The notes under the pieces: model-generated
What the model saw: only the letters and a program-made list of their open reading frames with translations
The model's database searches: none
What the model was told of the DNA's origin: nothing
From: Chryseobacterium soli
Lineage (GTDB): Bacteria > Bacteroidota > Bacteroidia > Flavobacteriales > Weeksellaceae
NCBI RefSeq assembly: GCF_000737705.1
Contig: NZ_JPRH01000004.1
Coordinates: 124,001 to 188,000, forward strand
Length of the DNA stretch: 64,000 nt
Direction of reading: 5' to 3'
In this document: one piece after another, positions 17,344 through 24,707 of the stretch
How positions within the stretch are numbered: the first letter of the stretch is position 1
How the letters are laid out: every line of letters begins with the position of its first letter
Translations under genes and position numbers: made by a program

Positions 17344-17804
17344 ATGAATAAATCAAGATTAGAAGCATTTAGCGATGGTGTTTTGGTAATCATCATCACA
17401 ATTATGGTTTTGGAAATTAAAGTGCCGGAAACTGCCAATTGGCAAGGTGTTACCCATTTAATACCAACATTAGTCAGCTATATTTTAAGTTTTGCTGTTG
17501 TAGGTGTGTATTGGAATAATCATCATCACTTACTACATGCTTTAAAAAAAGTATCATCTGCAATGATGTGGACCAATCTTAATTTATTGTTTTGGTTATC
17601 ACTTATTCCGTTTGGTACAAAATGGATGGGGGAAACACATTTTGACCGTTTTACTGTAATTGCTTACCTACCGTATGCAATTTACTTTCTATCCCTACAG
17701 CATTTATAAATCCACATATTTCACTAGTATTTTTTGCAATTTCATCTACAATCTGGATTGTGCCAAGTAAAGAAATTGAAAAAGAATTATCACAACAAGA
17801 GTAG
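17344..17804 (+). pseudogene. TMEM175-type (DUF1211) potassium channel, internal deletion with frameshift
   Basis: The first about 112 codons encode a good N-terminal half of a bacterial TMEM175 channel, with the family hallmark RLEAFSDGVLVIIITIMVLE and WNNHHHLLHALKKV. The frame then stops at 17707-17709. In another frame, directly before and after that stop, SIPTAFINPHISLVFFAISS and TIWIVPSKEIEKELSQQE reproduce the family's last helix and C-terminus, ending at 17802-17804. The middle (about 40-50 residues containing two helices) is missing. So a deletion that also shifted the frame has probably inactivated the gene. A truncated product of 121 residues could still be made. Confidence 0.8.
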
Positions 17805-17810
17805 AATAAA

Positions 17811-18545
17811 ATGATACAAATACAAAAAAAAACAGAACAGTTTAATACCACTATTTTTAATGGCCGATTTGTAGTAAACAAACCTGTAGCCAGTGGTTTT
17901 TCAACAGCAATCGCACCTTATTCAAATTTGTTTTATTGGAGCCACGCCATAGCACTTGAAGATTGCGAATTTGGATTACACCCACACGAAGGTTTTGAAA
18001 TAATGACCTTTATTTTAGAAGGGGAGGTAACGCACTTTGACACAGCGTCGAAAGTTTGGACGCCTTTAGGAGCAGGTGACTTTCAAGTAATACAATCCAA
18101 CAAAGGCATTCAGCATCAAGAAAGAATTTCCAAAGGAACAAGCAGTTTTCAAATTTGGTTTGATCCCAATTTTTACGAAGCCATCAAGCAAGAGCCTGTT
18201 TATGTGGATTATCACAGCAGGGACTTTGAAACATTATCTGAAAACGAAATTAAGACAACAACTTATATAGGAGGAAACAGCAAAGTATTTGCAATGACAC
18301 CAGGGTTGATTATTAAGAAATTTGCATTTGACCACCAGACAAAAATAAGTTTGCAGCTAGATAATAACTCTAGTTACACTTTTTATGTTTTGCGTGGTAG
18401 TGGTTTAGCAGACAATCAAAAAATTACAAAAGATGATGCAATCAGACTATCTAATACCCAACAACTTGACATAGATTTTACAGGCGAACTTTTTTGTATT
18501 CAAACTCCAACCCAACTTGACTACAAACCTGTGTGGATACCATAA
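17811..18545 (+). CDS. Pirin family protein
   Basis: A 244-residue bicupin of the pirin family. The metal ligands align with those of known pirins: His57 and His59 in GLHPHEGFEIMTF, then His102 and Glu104 in NKGIQHQERIS. LEGEVTHFDTASK and GAGDFQVIQ fill the first cupin; the second cupin (YTFYVLRGSGLADNQKI) has lost metal ligands as usual. Bacterial pirins such as YhhW act as quercetin dioxygenases or regulators; the role here is open. It starts 6 bases after the damaged channel gene and shares the AT-rich, CAA-biased codon use of the cassette. Confidence 0.9.
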   Translation: MIQIQKKTEQFNTTIFNGRFVVNKPVASGFSTAIAPYSNLFYWSHAIALEDCEFGLHPHEGFEIMTFILEGEVTHFDTASKVWTPLGAGDFQVIQSNKGIQHQERISKGTSSFQIWFDPNFYEAIKQEPVYVDYHSRDFETLSENEIKTTTYIGGNSKVFAMTPGLIIKKFAFDHQTKISLQLDNNSSYTFYVLRGSGLADNQKITKDDAIRLSNTQQLDIDFTGELFCIQTPTQLDYKPVWIP

Positions 18546-18990
18546 GCGAGGAAGAACAAACATACAGTGTTGCCAAAATCGGAGCTGACGGTTTGCTATA
18601 TTTGAACTTTGGATATGGTATTGAATTTCCGCGTCTGGCAATACTCAGCCCCCAACCCTTTTTTCAGAATACGAAGAAAATTTAGGATACGGAATGATTC
18701 AGTATATTTAGAATTTACACACAGTCATTCTTTCCAAAATATTGAATATAATGGGAGAATATGGGCACGACTATAAAATGTATTAATAGTACAGATCGGC
18801 CTTTGGAATAGGCTGCAATACCGGAGATTCCCGGAGGAAAAGTTTCATTAATTGACTTCGGACAAATTAGTATTTAGTTGTGCTTTTTTATGCTTTTAAG
18901 ATGTCTTCTTATCTTTTCCTCCTCGTCAAGAGTTTATATGGTCCTGTTTTTTCTAACTCATGTAAGATGAAGAAACTGTTGACAGAAATA
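18546..18990. other. Gene-free stretch with probable decayed coding remnants
   Basis: No intact gene is seen on either strand. Short open pieces with protein-like endings occur on the plus strand, for example EYEENLGYGMIQYI ending near 18710 and PGGKVSLIDFGQISI ending near 18875, interrupted by stops in all frames. They look like eroded ends of former genes beside the transferred cassette, but I cannot assign a family. I see no terminator here. Confidence 0.35.
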
Positions 18991-19116
18991 TTATATATCA
19001 CTCTGCTTACTCTCTTTATCCTGACGTTTGATCAGCTTGTCAGCTTTTTTTTCTTTTGCTGTTTTCAACGCTGGGGTCTTATCTGATTTCTTTTTACCGT
19101 CTTTCTCTTTTGCCAT
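18991..19116 (-). CDS. Small highly basic protein, 41 residues
   Basis: ATG at 19114-19116 opens 41 codons ending with TAA at 18991-18993. The product begins MAKEKDGKKKSDKTPALKTA and continues KEKKADKLIKRQDKESKQSDI; 15 of 41 residues are Lys or Arg, and there is no hydrophobic core. Similar short Lys-rich proteins that begin MAK(E/D)K and contain KEK(R/K)ADK occur in Flavobacteriia with no known role. Nucleic acid binding or ribosome association would fit the charge but is a guess. The coding frame is dense in AAA/AAG/GAT codons and has no competing frame. Confidence 0.55.
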   Translation of the reverse strand: MAKEKDGKKKSDKTPALKTAKEKKADKLIKRQDKESKQSDI

Positions 19117-19347
19117 AATGGAATATATTTTATTAATGGTAAAGGTGGTCTATTAAAAGCCAAAAAACTTATACTTATCTTTCCATTTGTTGCATAAATC
19201 ATACTTCTTACCCATTTTCACATCGTAACTATAAATAAAATCATGCTTTCCCAGGATAACGACTGATAAAAACGTAACTTTGAGTATAATTACGCGTACT
19301 GATTTACAATATTGAGTGGATCTGCTTGAAAGTTCTTATACAATACA

Positions 19348-19908
19348 ATGAAATTGTATATAAAATATATGGTGAGCCTTCGCTGTAAAATGGTTGTACA
19401 CGAAGAACTGAATAATCTGGGTATAAAACATGCTGTTGTAGATCTGGGTATGGTAGAAATACTGGATGATATCACCAGGCAGCAGCGCGAAATACTGAAA
19501 GAAAATCTCCTGAAATCCGGACTGGAATTACTGGATGATAAAAAAAGCATTCTCATCGAAAAGATCAAAAACGTAATTACCGAAATGATCCATTATGCTG
19601 AGGAAATGCCCAAAGAAAATTTTTCAGATTACATCAGCGAAAAATTGGGGTATGATTATACGTATCTTGCCAATACATTTTCAGAAGTAAAAGGAATTAC
19701 CATTCAACATTTCATTATCGTTAATAAAATCGAAAAAGTAAAAGAACTGCTGCTGTATGATGAACTCAATCTCACAGAGATATCTTATAAACTCAATTAC
19801 AGCAGTGTTGCCCATCTTTCCAATCAGTTCAAGAAAATAACCGGGCTTTCTCCTTCTTTCTATAAACAGTTAAAAATCAAACGGAAAAACAATCTGGAAG
19901 ACCTGTAA
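19348..19908 (+). CDS. AraC-type helix-turn-helix regulator with short N-terminal domain
   Basis: A 186-residue regulator. The C-terminal 100 residues form the AraC DNA-binding domain: FSDYISEKLGYDYTYLANTF as first helix-turn-helix and LNLTEISYKLNYSSVAHLSN then QFKKITGLSPSFYKQL as second. The N-terminal 60 residues (MKLYIKYMVSLRCKMVV and VVDLGMVEI) resemble a small ferredoxin-like or HMA-like fold rather than a cupin. Such short AraC proteins are frequent in Chryseobacterium and their signals are unknown. Four small genes follow in the same direction, possible targets. Confidence 0.85.
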   Translation: MKLYIKYMVSLRCKMVVHEELNNLGIKHAVVDLGMVEILDDITRQQREILKENLLKSGLELLDDKKSILIEKIKNVITEMIHYAEEMPKENFSDYISEKLGYDYTYLANTFSEVKGITIQHFIIVNKIEKVKELLLYDELNLTEISYKLNYSSVAHLSNQFKKITGLSPSFYKQLKIKRKNNLEDL

Positions 19909-19996
19909 ATACATGGGATATATATAACTTTATTACAACGTTGTACAACATCATCCATTTAAAACGAGTCATCTTTGTATGATAAATACCCTAATT

Positions 19997-20221
19997 ATGG
20001 AAACCAATCACAACAGACCCCGTATACCCTTTAAAATTACCGGAGACTGGAAAACACAGTCAAAACAACTGAAAGAAAAATTTTCAGTTTTAACCGATTG
20101 GGATTTACTGTTTACCGAAGGTAAAGAAAGAGAACTTATTGAAAAAGTGGGAAACAGATTGAGAAAGAACAGGGAAGAGGTAATCGATCTTTTAAAATAT
20201 ATGAATCTTTCTTCAATATAA
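19997..20221 (+). CDS. CsbD-like small stress protein
   Basis: About 74 residues starting MET NHNRPRIPF. The pattern GDWKTQSKQLKEKFSVLTDW followed by GKERELIEKVGNRLRKNREE matches the CsbD family layout (WxxxxxQLKxKxxxLTDxDL, GKxxELxxKxxxRxxxxxEE), a helical protein induced by stress. An ATG 18 bases upstream (19979) is in frame, but it directly follows a CATCTTTG promoter-like box, so a transcript would begin close to it and the second ATG is preferred. The role is inferred from the family. Confidence 0.65.
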   Translation: METNHNRPRIPFKITGDWKTQSKQLKEKFSVLTDWDLLFTEGKERELIEKVGNRLRKNREEVIDLLKYMNLSSI

Positions 20222-20230
20222 CCCACCTGT

Positions 20231-20569
20231 ATGAATCATACTCCACTTGAAAAATCAAAAGTACATGATACTGTTGAAATGATAGCATATGTTCCGCAGT
20301 CTGTGGTAAGCAAAACTATTATCATGAAATCTACGGGCAGCGTCAGTATTTTATCTTTTGATGCCGGTGAAGGAATGACTGAAAAAATTTCTCCTTTTGA
20401 TTCTTTCGTACAGATTGTGGAAGGAAATGCAGAAATCATAATTGAGGAACGTGTTTTCTTTTTAGAAACCGGACAGTGTATGATCATCCCCGCCCATAAA
20501 TCCAATTGTATTAAAGCAAACGAACGCCTTAAAATACTGATCACCATTATCAAAAGCGGGTATGAATAA
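20231..20569 (+). CDS. Cupin domain protein
   Basis: A 112-residue single cupin. The second motif is clear as ETGQCMIIPAHKSNCIKANE, and the first as GMTEKISPFDSFVQIVEGNA then EIIIEERVF. The usual metal-binding His pair of motif one is absent (EKISPFD instead of HxH), so metal binding and enzymatic activity are doubtful; a ligand-binding or regulatory role is as likely. It starts 9 bases after the CsbD-like gene and is probably cotranscribed with it. Confidence 0.75.
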   Translation: MNHTPLEKSKVHDTVEMIAYVPQSVVSKTIIMKSTGSVSILSFDAGEGMTEKISPFDSFVQIVEGNAEIIIEERVFFLETGQCMIIPAHKSNCIKANERLKILITIIKSGYE

Positions 20570-20624
20570 ATTCCGTAAAATCATCATATTATATTCTTAA
20601 TCATTTAATGCAATTTTCTTCTTT

Positions 20625-20894
20625 ATGAAAACCATTCATCTTTTTCAATTCAAAAAATCCATTACCAGCGAACCGCCTTCTTTTAATGAAAAATACAGAC
20701 CTCTGAATGTAGATGATTTAATAAAATCCAATGCAGTTAATACCGAAAAAGTAAGAGAATTCATTATGGATGTTTCGGATGATTTCAATTTTGAGAATAC
20801 ACATATAGAAGATCTGCTGCGGATGTGTCTGAATGCCCGTGAATGCATTGATCATCATTTTGGTGCTGTTCTAAGCGATCCTGTTTCTGTGTAA
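20625..20894 (+). CDS. Hypothetical protein, 89 residues
   Basis: A small soluble protein (MKTIHLFQFKKSITSEPPSF at the start) rich in acidic residues in its second half (MDVSDDFNFENTHIEDLLRM), with a predicted helical C-terminus containing NARECIDHHFGAV. No family was recognised. It lies 55 bases after the cupin gene on the same strand and likely belongs to the same small stress cluster behind the AraC regulator. Confidence 0.55.
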   Translation: MKTIHLFQFKKSITSEPPSFNEKYRPLNVDDLIKSNAVNTEKVREFIMDVSDDFNFENTHIEDLLRMCLNARECIDHHFGAVLSDPVSV

Positions 20895-20984
20895 AGCAAT
20901 CATTCAATTTTCAAAATAATAGAACAATCCGAACAAAATTGATCATGGTAAAAAACAATATAGTAAAACCGATTGTTATTTTTA

Positions 20985-21593
20985 TTATTCTTTGATTAAA
21001 CGAAAAGTAAGATTAATACGGGGCTGCATAGGTTTTACCGATTTTGCAATCCGATGTTCCCAATGAGTTTGAAGATCTCCTTTCATAATAAGCAGCGAAC
21101 CATGCGATAGTGGCAAACTGTATTTTTTATGATGATCATCAACTTTACGAAAGTCAAAATTTCTAACCTGTCCGAGACTGACAGACGCAATAACGGGCCG
21201 AATGCCCAATTCACTATCTTTATCCCTGTGCCAGGCAACAGAATCATTGGCATCACGGTATAAATTCAGCAATACCGTATTAAACTGATATCTCGTACTT
21301 TTTTCTATATTTTGCTTCAATGCCAACAATTCAGGAGACCAAGGATTGGTAGATACCATATTATTTCCCAATGTGTACGATTTTCCTTCCTCGCCATACC
21401 AGGCAGTAAGTCTGGGCGTGAGAACCGTTTTATCATACATTTTTTGAGACGTTTCTCTCCATGAAACATTTTCTATCAGCAGTTCATAAAGCATTGATGC
21501 TTCAGCTGCTGATAGAAAATGTTCTGTATACTCCAATAATTCTTCAGGGAATTGATAATAATCATCTGCACTAAATAAACTGAGCTGATCCAT
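20985..21593 (-). CDS. AlkB-like 2-oxoglutarate/Fe(II) dioxygenase
   Basis: About 202 residues with the AlkB superfamily pattern: the iron ligands in AWHRDKDSELG (HxD), the strand PVIASVSLGQVRNFDFR, and the distal His plus 2-oxoglutarate Arg in THWEHRIAKS and QPRINLTFRLI. GSLLIMKGDLQTHW is also characteristic. It would repair alkylated bases in DNA or RNA. I chose the ATG at 21591-21593 (MDQLSLFSADDYYQF), which fits the usual start of short AlkB homologues; the frame stays open for 20 more codons to 21653 and that longer form cannot be excluded. Transcribed alone. Confidence 0.85.
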   Translation of the reverse strand: MDQLSLFSADDYYQFPEELLEYTEHFLSAAEASMLYELLIENVSWRETSQKMYDKTVLTPRLTAWYGEEGKSYTLGNNMVSTNPWSPELLALKQNIEKSTRYQFNTVLLNLYRDANDSVAWHRDKDSELGIRPVIASVSLGQVRNFDFRKVDDHHKKYSLPLSHGSLLIMKGDLQTHWEHRIAKSVKPMQPRINLTFRLIKE

Positions 21594-21657
21594 TACAAAT
21601 AAATTGTTTTTTTGTAAAAATTCTTTTAATTGTCTCCCTGAACATTGGAGCATTTAT

Positions 21658-22180
<523 letters not shown>

Positions 22181-22573
22181 TTATTCTGTGATTTCGATCC
22201 AGTTTCCTTCGGGATCTTCCACTATACTTTCATAATATCCGTCACCGGTAGTTCTTGGTTCTCCAACGATGGAATACCCGTCAGTACGCAGTTTTTCAGT
22301 CAGCAGATCCACTTTTTCTTTACTCCTTACCGACACTGCGAGATGAGCATAGCCCATTAACATACCTCTTGTAACATTATTGTCTATACAGTCAGGGCGC
22401 TGCATCAGTTCCAGCCGAGTAGAAGAATCAGTATCAAATGATAAAAAGTAAGAGGCATATTTTTTTACCTGATTCTCATATTTTTCATTACTGATCATCA
22501 TAAAATATTCCATATAAAAGGTTCGCATCACTTCCAGATTACGGCACCAAATTGCCATGTGTTCAAATTTCAT
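22181..22573 (-). CDS. VOC family protein (glyoxalase/dioxygenase fold)
   Basis: A 130-residue vicinal-oxygen-chelate protein. It has the paired beta-alpha-beta-beta-beta modules: FEHMAIWCRNLEVMRTFYME with the first metal His, then YAHLAVSVRSKEKVDLLTEK, GEPRTTGDGYYESIVEDPEG and NWIEITE with the last metal Glu. The GDGYYESIVEDPEGN ending is typical of glyoxalase/bleomycin-resistance-like proteins. The substrate is unknown. It is divergent from the MFS gene, sharing an intergenic palindrome that overlaps promoters in both directions. Confidence 0.88.
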   Translation of the reverse strand: MKFEHMAIWCRNLEVMRTFYMEYFMMISNEKYENQVKKYASYFLSFDTDSSTRLELMQRPDCIDNNVTRGMLMGYAHLAVSVRSKEKVDLLTEKLRTDGYSIVGEPRTTGDGYYESIVEDPEGNWIEITE

Positions 22574-22609
22574 CTTTCCAATTTTAATTTAAATTAATCC
22601 TTAAAACAT

Positions 22610-22641
22610 TTTGCAAATTTATGCAAATTTGCATAAATTTG
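22610..22641 (+). promoter_or_regulatory. MFS-DeoR promoter containing a perfect 28-bp palindrome
   Basis: TTTG (22610-22613), a 20-base spacer, and TAAATTTG (22634-22641) form a textbook Bacteroidota promoter. Bases 22614-22641 are a perfect 28-bp palindrome with the half-site CAAATTTATGCAAA, so the operator fills the spacer and the -7 box. By symmetry the minus strand also carries TAAATTTG (22614-22621), able to serve the divergent VOC gene. The DeoR protein of the operon is the likely ligand. Confidence 0.75.
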
Positions 22642-22661
22642 TAAAATAAAATAATGATTGA

Positions 22662-23846
22662 ATGATTACAACGAGAATAATTAAAGCAAAAAGAGCTACA
22701 CAACTCATATTTTTAGTATGCGGATTGGGCATAGCAAGTTGGGCTCCCATGGTACCTCTGGCCAAAGACAGGCTTGGACTTAACGAAGCTGATTTAGGAC
22801 TGCTGCTTCTTTTACTGGGAGGTGGAGCATTGCTAATGATGCCATTATCAGGTATTCTCATTAATAAAGCTGGAACCAGAAAAGTGATTGCCGGAAGCGT
22901 TGTGCTAAGTGCTCTATTACTGCCTTGGTTGTTGGTGATCTCAAACATATACATCATGGGAGCTTTTCTTTTTGCATTCGGATGCAGCATAGGAACCATC
23001 GATGTCGCCATGAATGCACATGGAGTACAGATTCAGAATGAGTATGGGAAACCTATCATGTCTTCATTACATGGATTATTCAGTGTTGGAGGACTTTTGG
23101 GATCACTTGGATTGGGGTTTTTAATGAAAATGGGGCTTAATCCTATTTATGCAGCAATCAGTATTTCCGGGCTTCTTATTTTTCTGCTGGTCATTCAGTT
23201 CAGGTATTTGCTGGGATATAAAGAGGAAAAAGAAATCATCCTAAAATTTTCTCATGCTGACAGCAAAAATAATGATCCCAAAAAGTTTCAATGGTTGAAT
23301 TCAAAAATTATATTGCTGGGAACGATGTGTTTTATTGTATTTCTTTCCGAAGGAGCAATGCTAGACTGGAGCGCTGTATTTTTAAGAGATAACAAAGGGG
23401 TTGAACCTGCATTTTCAGGAATCGGGTATGCCGCATTTTCAGTAGCAATGGCGGTTATGAGATTATCAGGAGATTCTTTGGTTAGTAAGATAAGCAGCAG
23501 GGTAGTTGTGATAGGAGGCAGTCTTGTCGCTTCGTTTGGAATGCTCATTTTAATTTTCAGTCCATGGATAGGTTTATCTTTAGTGGGATACATCCTGCTG
23601 GGACTGGGTGCCGCGAATATTGTTCCGGTATTCTTCAGTGAGGGAGGAAGGATTCCGGGGATCTCATCAACGGTAGCCATTCCTGCTATTACCACTATGG
23701 GATACGCAGGCCAACTGGCAGGACCTGCATTATTAGGCTTTATTGCTCATCATTTTTCTTTGACCGTAGCCTTCGAAAGTATAGCTTTGCTGTTTATTGT
23801 GGTTGCATTACTCTATAAATTCAGAAATAACTCACCGGTATGCTAA
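22662..23846 (+). CDS. MFS transporter (fucose permease/YfkF-like group)
   Basis: A 394-residue major facilitator with about 12 hydrophobic helices. The opening RATQLIFLVCGLGIASWAPM, the loop LAKDRLGLNEADLGLLLLLL and GSVVLSALLLPWLLV fit the small sugar/drug MFS group with the D-R-L-G loop. The signature SSLHGLFSVGGLLGSLGLG in the fourth to fifth helices is typical. It is 4-codon-coupled with a DeoR-type repressor (overlap of 7 bases), which suggests sugar or nucleoside import, but the substrate cannot be read from sequence. Its promoter contains a perfect palindrome. Confidence 0.9.
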   Translation: MITTRIIKAKRATQLIFLVCGLGIASWAPMVPLAKDRLGLNEADLGLLLLLLGGGALLMMPLSGILINKAGTRKVIAGSVVLSALLLPWLLVISNIYIMGAFLFAFGCSIGTIDVAMNAHGVQIQNEYGKPIMSSLHGLFSVGGLLGSLGLGFLMKMGLNPIYAAISISGLLIFLLVIQFRYLLGYKEEKEIILKFSHADSKNNDPKKFQWLNSKIILLGTMCFIVFLSEGAMLDWSAVFLRDNKGVEPAFSGIGYAAFSVAMAVMRLSGDSLVSKISSRVVVIGGSLVASFGMLILIFSPWIGLSLVGYILLGLGAANIVPVFFSEGGRIPGISSTVAIPAITTMGYAGQLAGPALLGFIAHHFSLTVAFESIALLFIVVALLYKFRNNSPVC

Positions 23847-24589
23847 AAGAAGAACGTTTTGAGATCATACTGACTCAATTAAAGGAAAAAACAAAGGTAA
23901 CATTTGAAGAACTGGCTACAAGTCTTCAGGTCTCTGAAGATACTGTACGAAGGGATATTGAAGTCCTTCACCGGAACGGGCTTCTGTCAAAAGTAAGGGG
24001 TGGTGCTATACTAAGAGAAAAAGATCCTCTTTCTTTTCATGACAGACAATCATTTTCAGCGGATGAGAAAAATGTGATCGCTTTAAAAGTGCAGCCTTTC
24101 ATTAAAGACGGAATGACGGTATTCATGGACGGAGGAACTACTATTACTGCCGCTGCACATGATATGCCCGCCAATATCAGGCTGCGTGTGATTACCAATA
24201 ATATGTCGCTCATCCCTGTATTGAGTAAGTTTAAAAATATAGAGCTGGTGGTTTTAGGAGGAAATTATGATCCGGATCTCGCTGTTACTGCAGGACCGGC
24301 AACCTGCCATGAAGCATCTCAATACATTACCGATCTTTTTATTATGGGAACCTGCGCGGTAGATGGAGTATTTGGAATTTCAGCAACATCTGATGTGGAT
24401 GCAGAAACAAAAAAAACAATGATCCAATCTTCAAAAAAGATCATTGCATTAGCTGATCAAAACAAACTCCGCCGTACAGAACCCTTCAAAATATGCAGCA
24501 TCAGTGATATTCATATTTTAATTACAGATTTGCCAGCAGATGATTCAGAACTGGAGCCTTTAAGAAACTCAGCCATTCAAATCATATAA
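23840..24589 (+). CDS. DeoR/GlpR family transcriptional regulator
   Basis: A 249-residue DeoR repressor. The helix-turn-helix is VTFEELATSLQVSEDTVRRD followed by IEVLHRNGLLSKVRGGAI. The sugar-phosphate-binding domain shows MDGGTTITAAAHDM, NNMSLI and VVLGGNYDPDLAVT, as in GlpR and AgaR. The start overlaps the MFS stop by 7 bases, so the two are cotranslated. It probably represses its own operon through the 28-bp palindrome at 22614-22641 and responds to a phosphorylated sugar; both are inferences. Confidence 0.92.
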   Translation: MLKEERFEIILTQLKEKTKVTFEELATSLQVSEDTVRRDIEVLHRNGLLSKVRGGAILREKDPLSFHDRQSFSADEKNVIALKVQPFIKDGMTVFMDGGTTITAAAHDMPANIRLRVITNNMSLIPVLSKFKNIELVVLGGNYDPDLAVTAGPATCHEASQYITDLFIMGTCAVDGVFGISATSDVDAETKKTMIQSSKKIIALADQNKLRRTEPFKICSISDIHILITDLPADDSELEPLRNSAIQII

Positions 24590-24707
24590 CCTGTCTAGAA
24601 AGATAATGAGTACAAAAAACACGATTCTTAATGTTAATGTATCCTAATATTATGTAAACTATTCTTTTTTTGCGGTAACTTAGAAGTATATCTAAAAAAC
24701 ATCTGAT

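Noticed and set aside
18880..19086. 68-residue hydrophobic frame on the plus strand
   Set aside because: It is largely the antisense of the Lys-rich 41-residue gene (poly-Lys codons read backwards give Phe and Leu).
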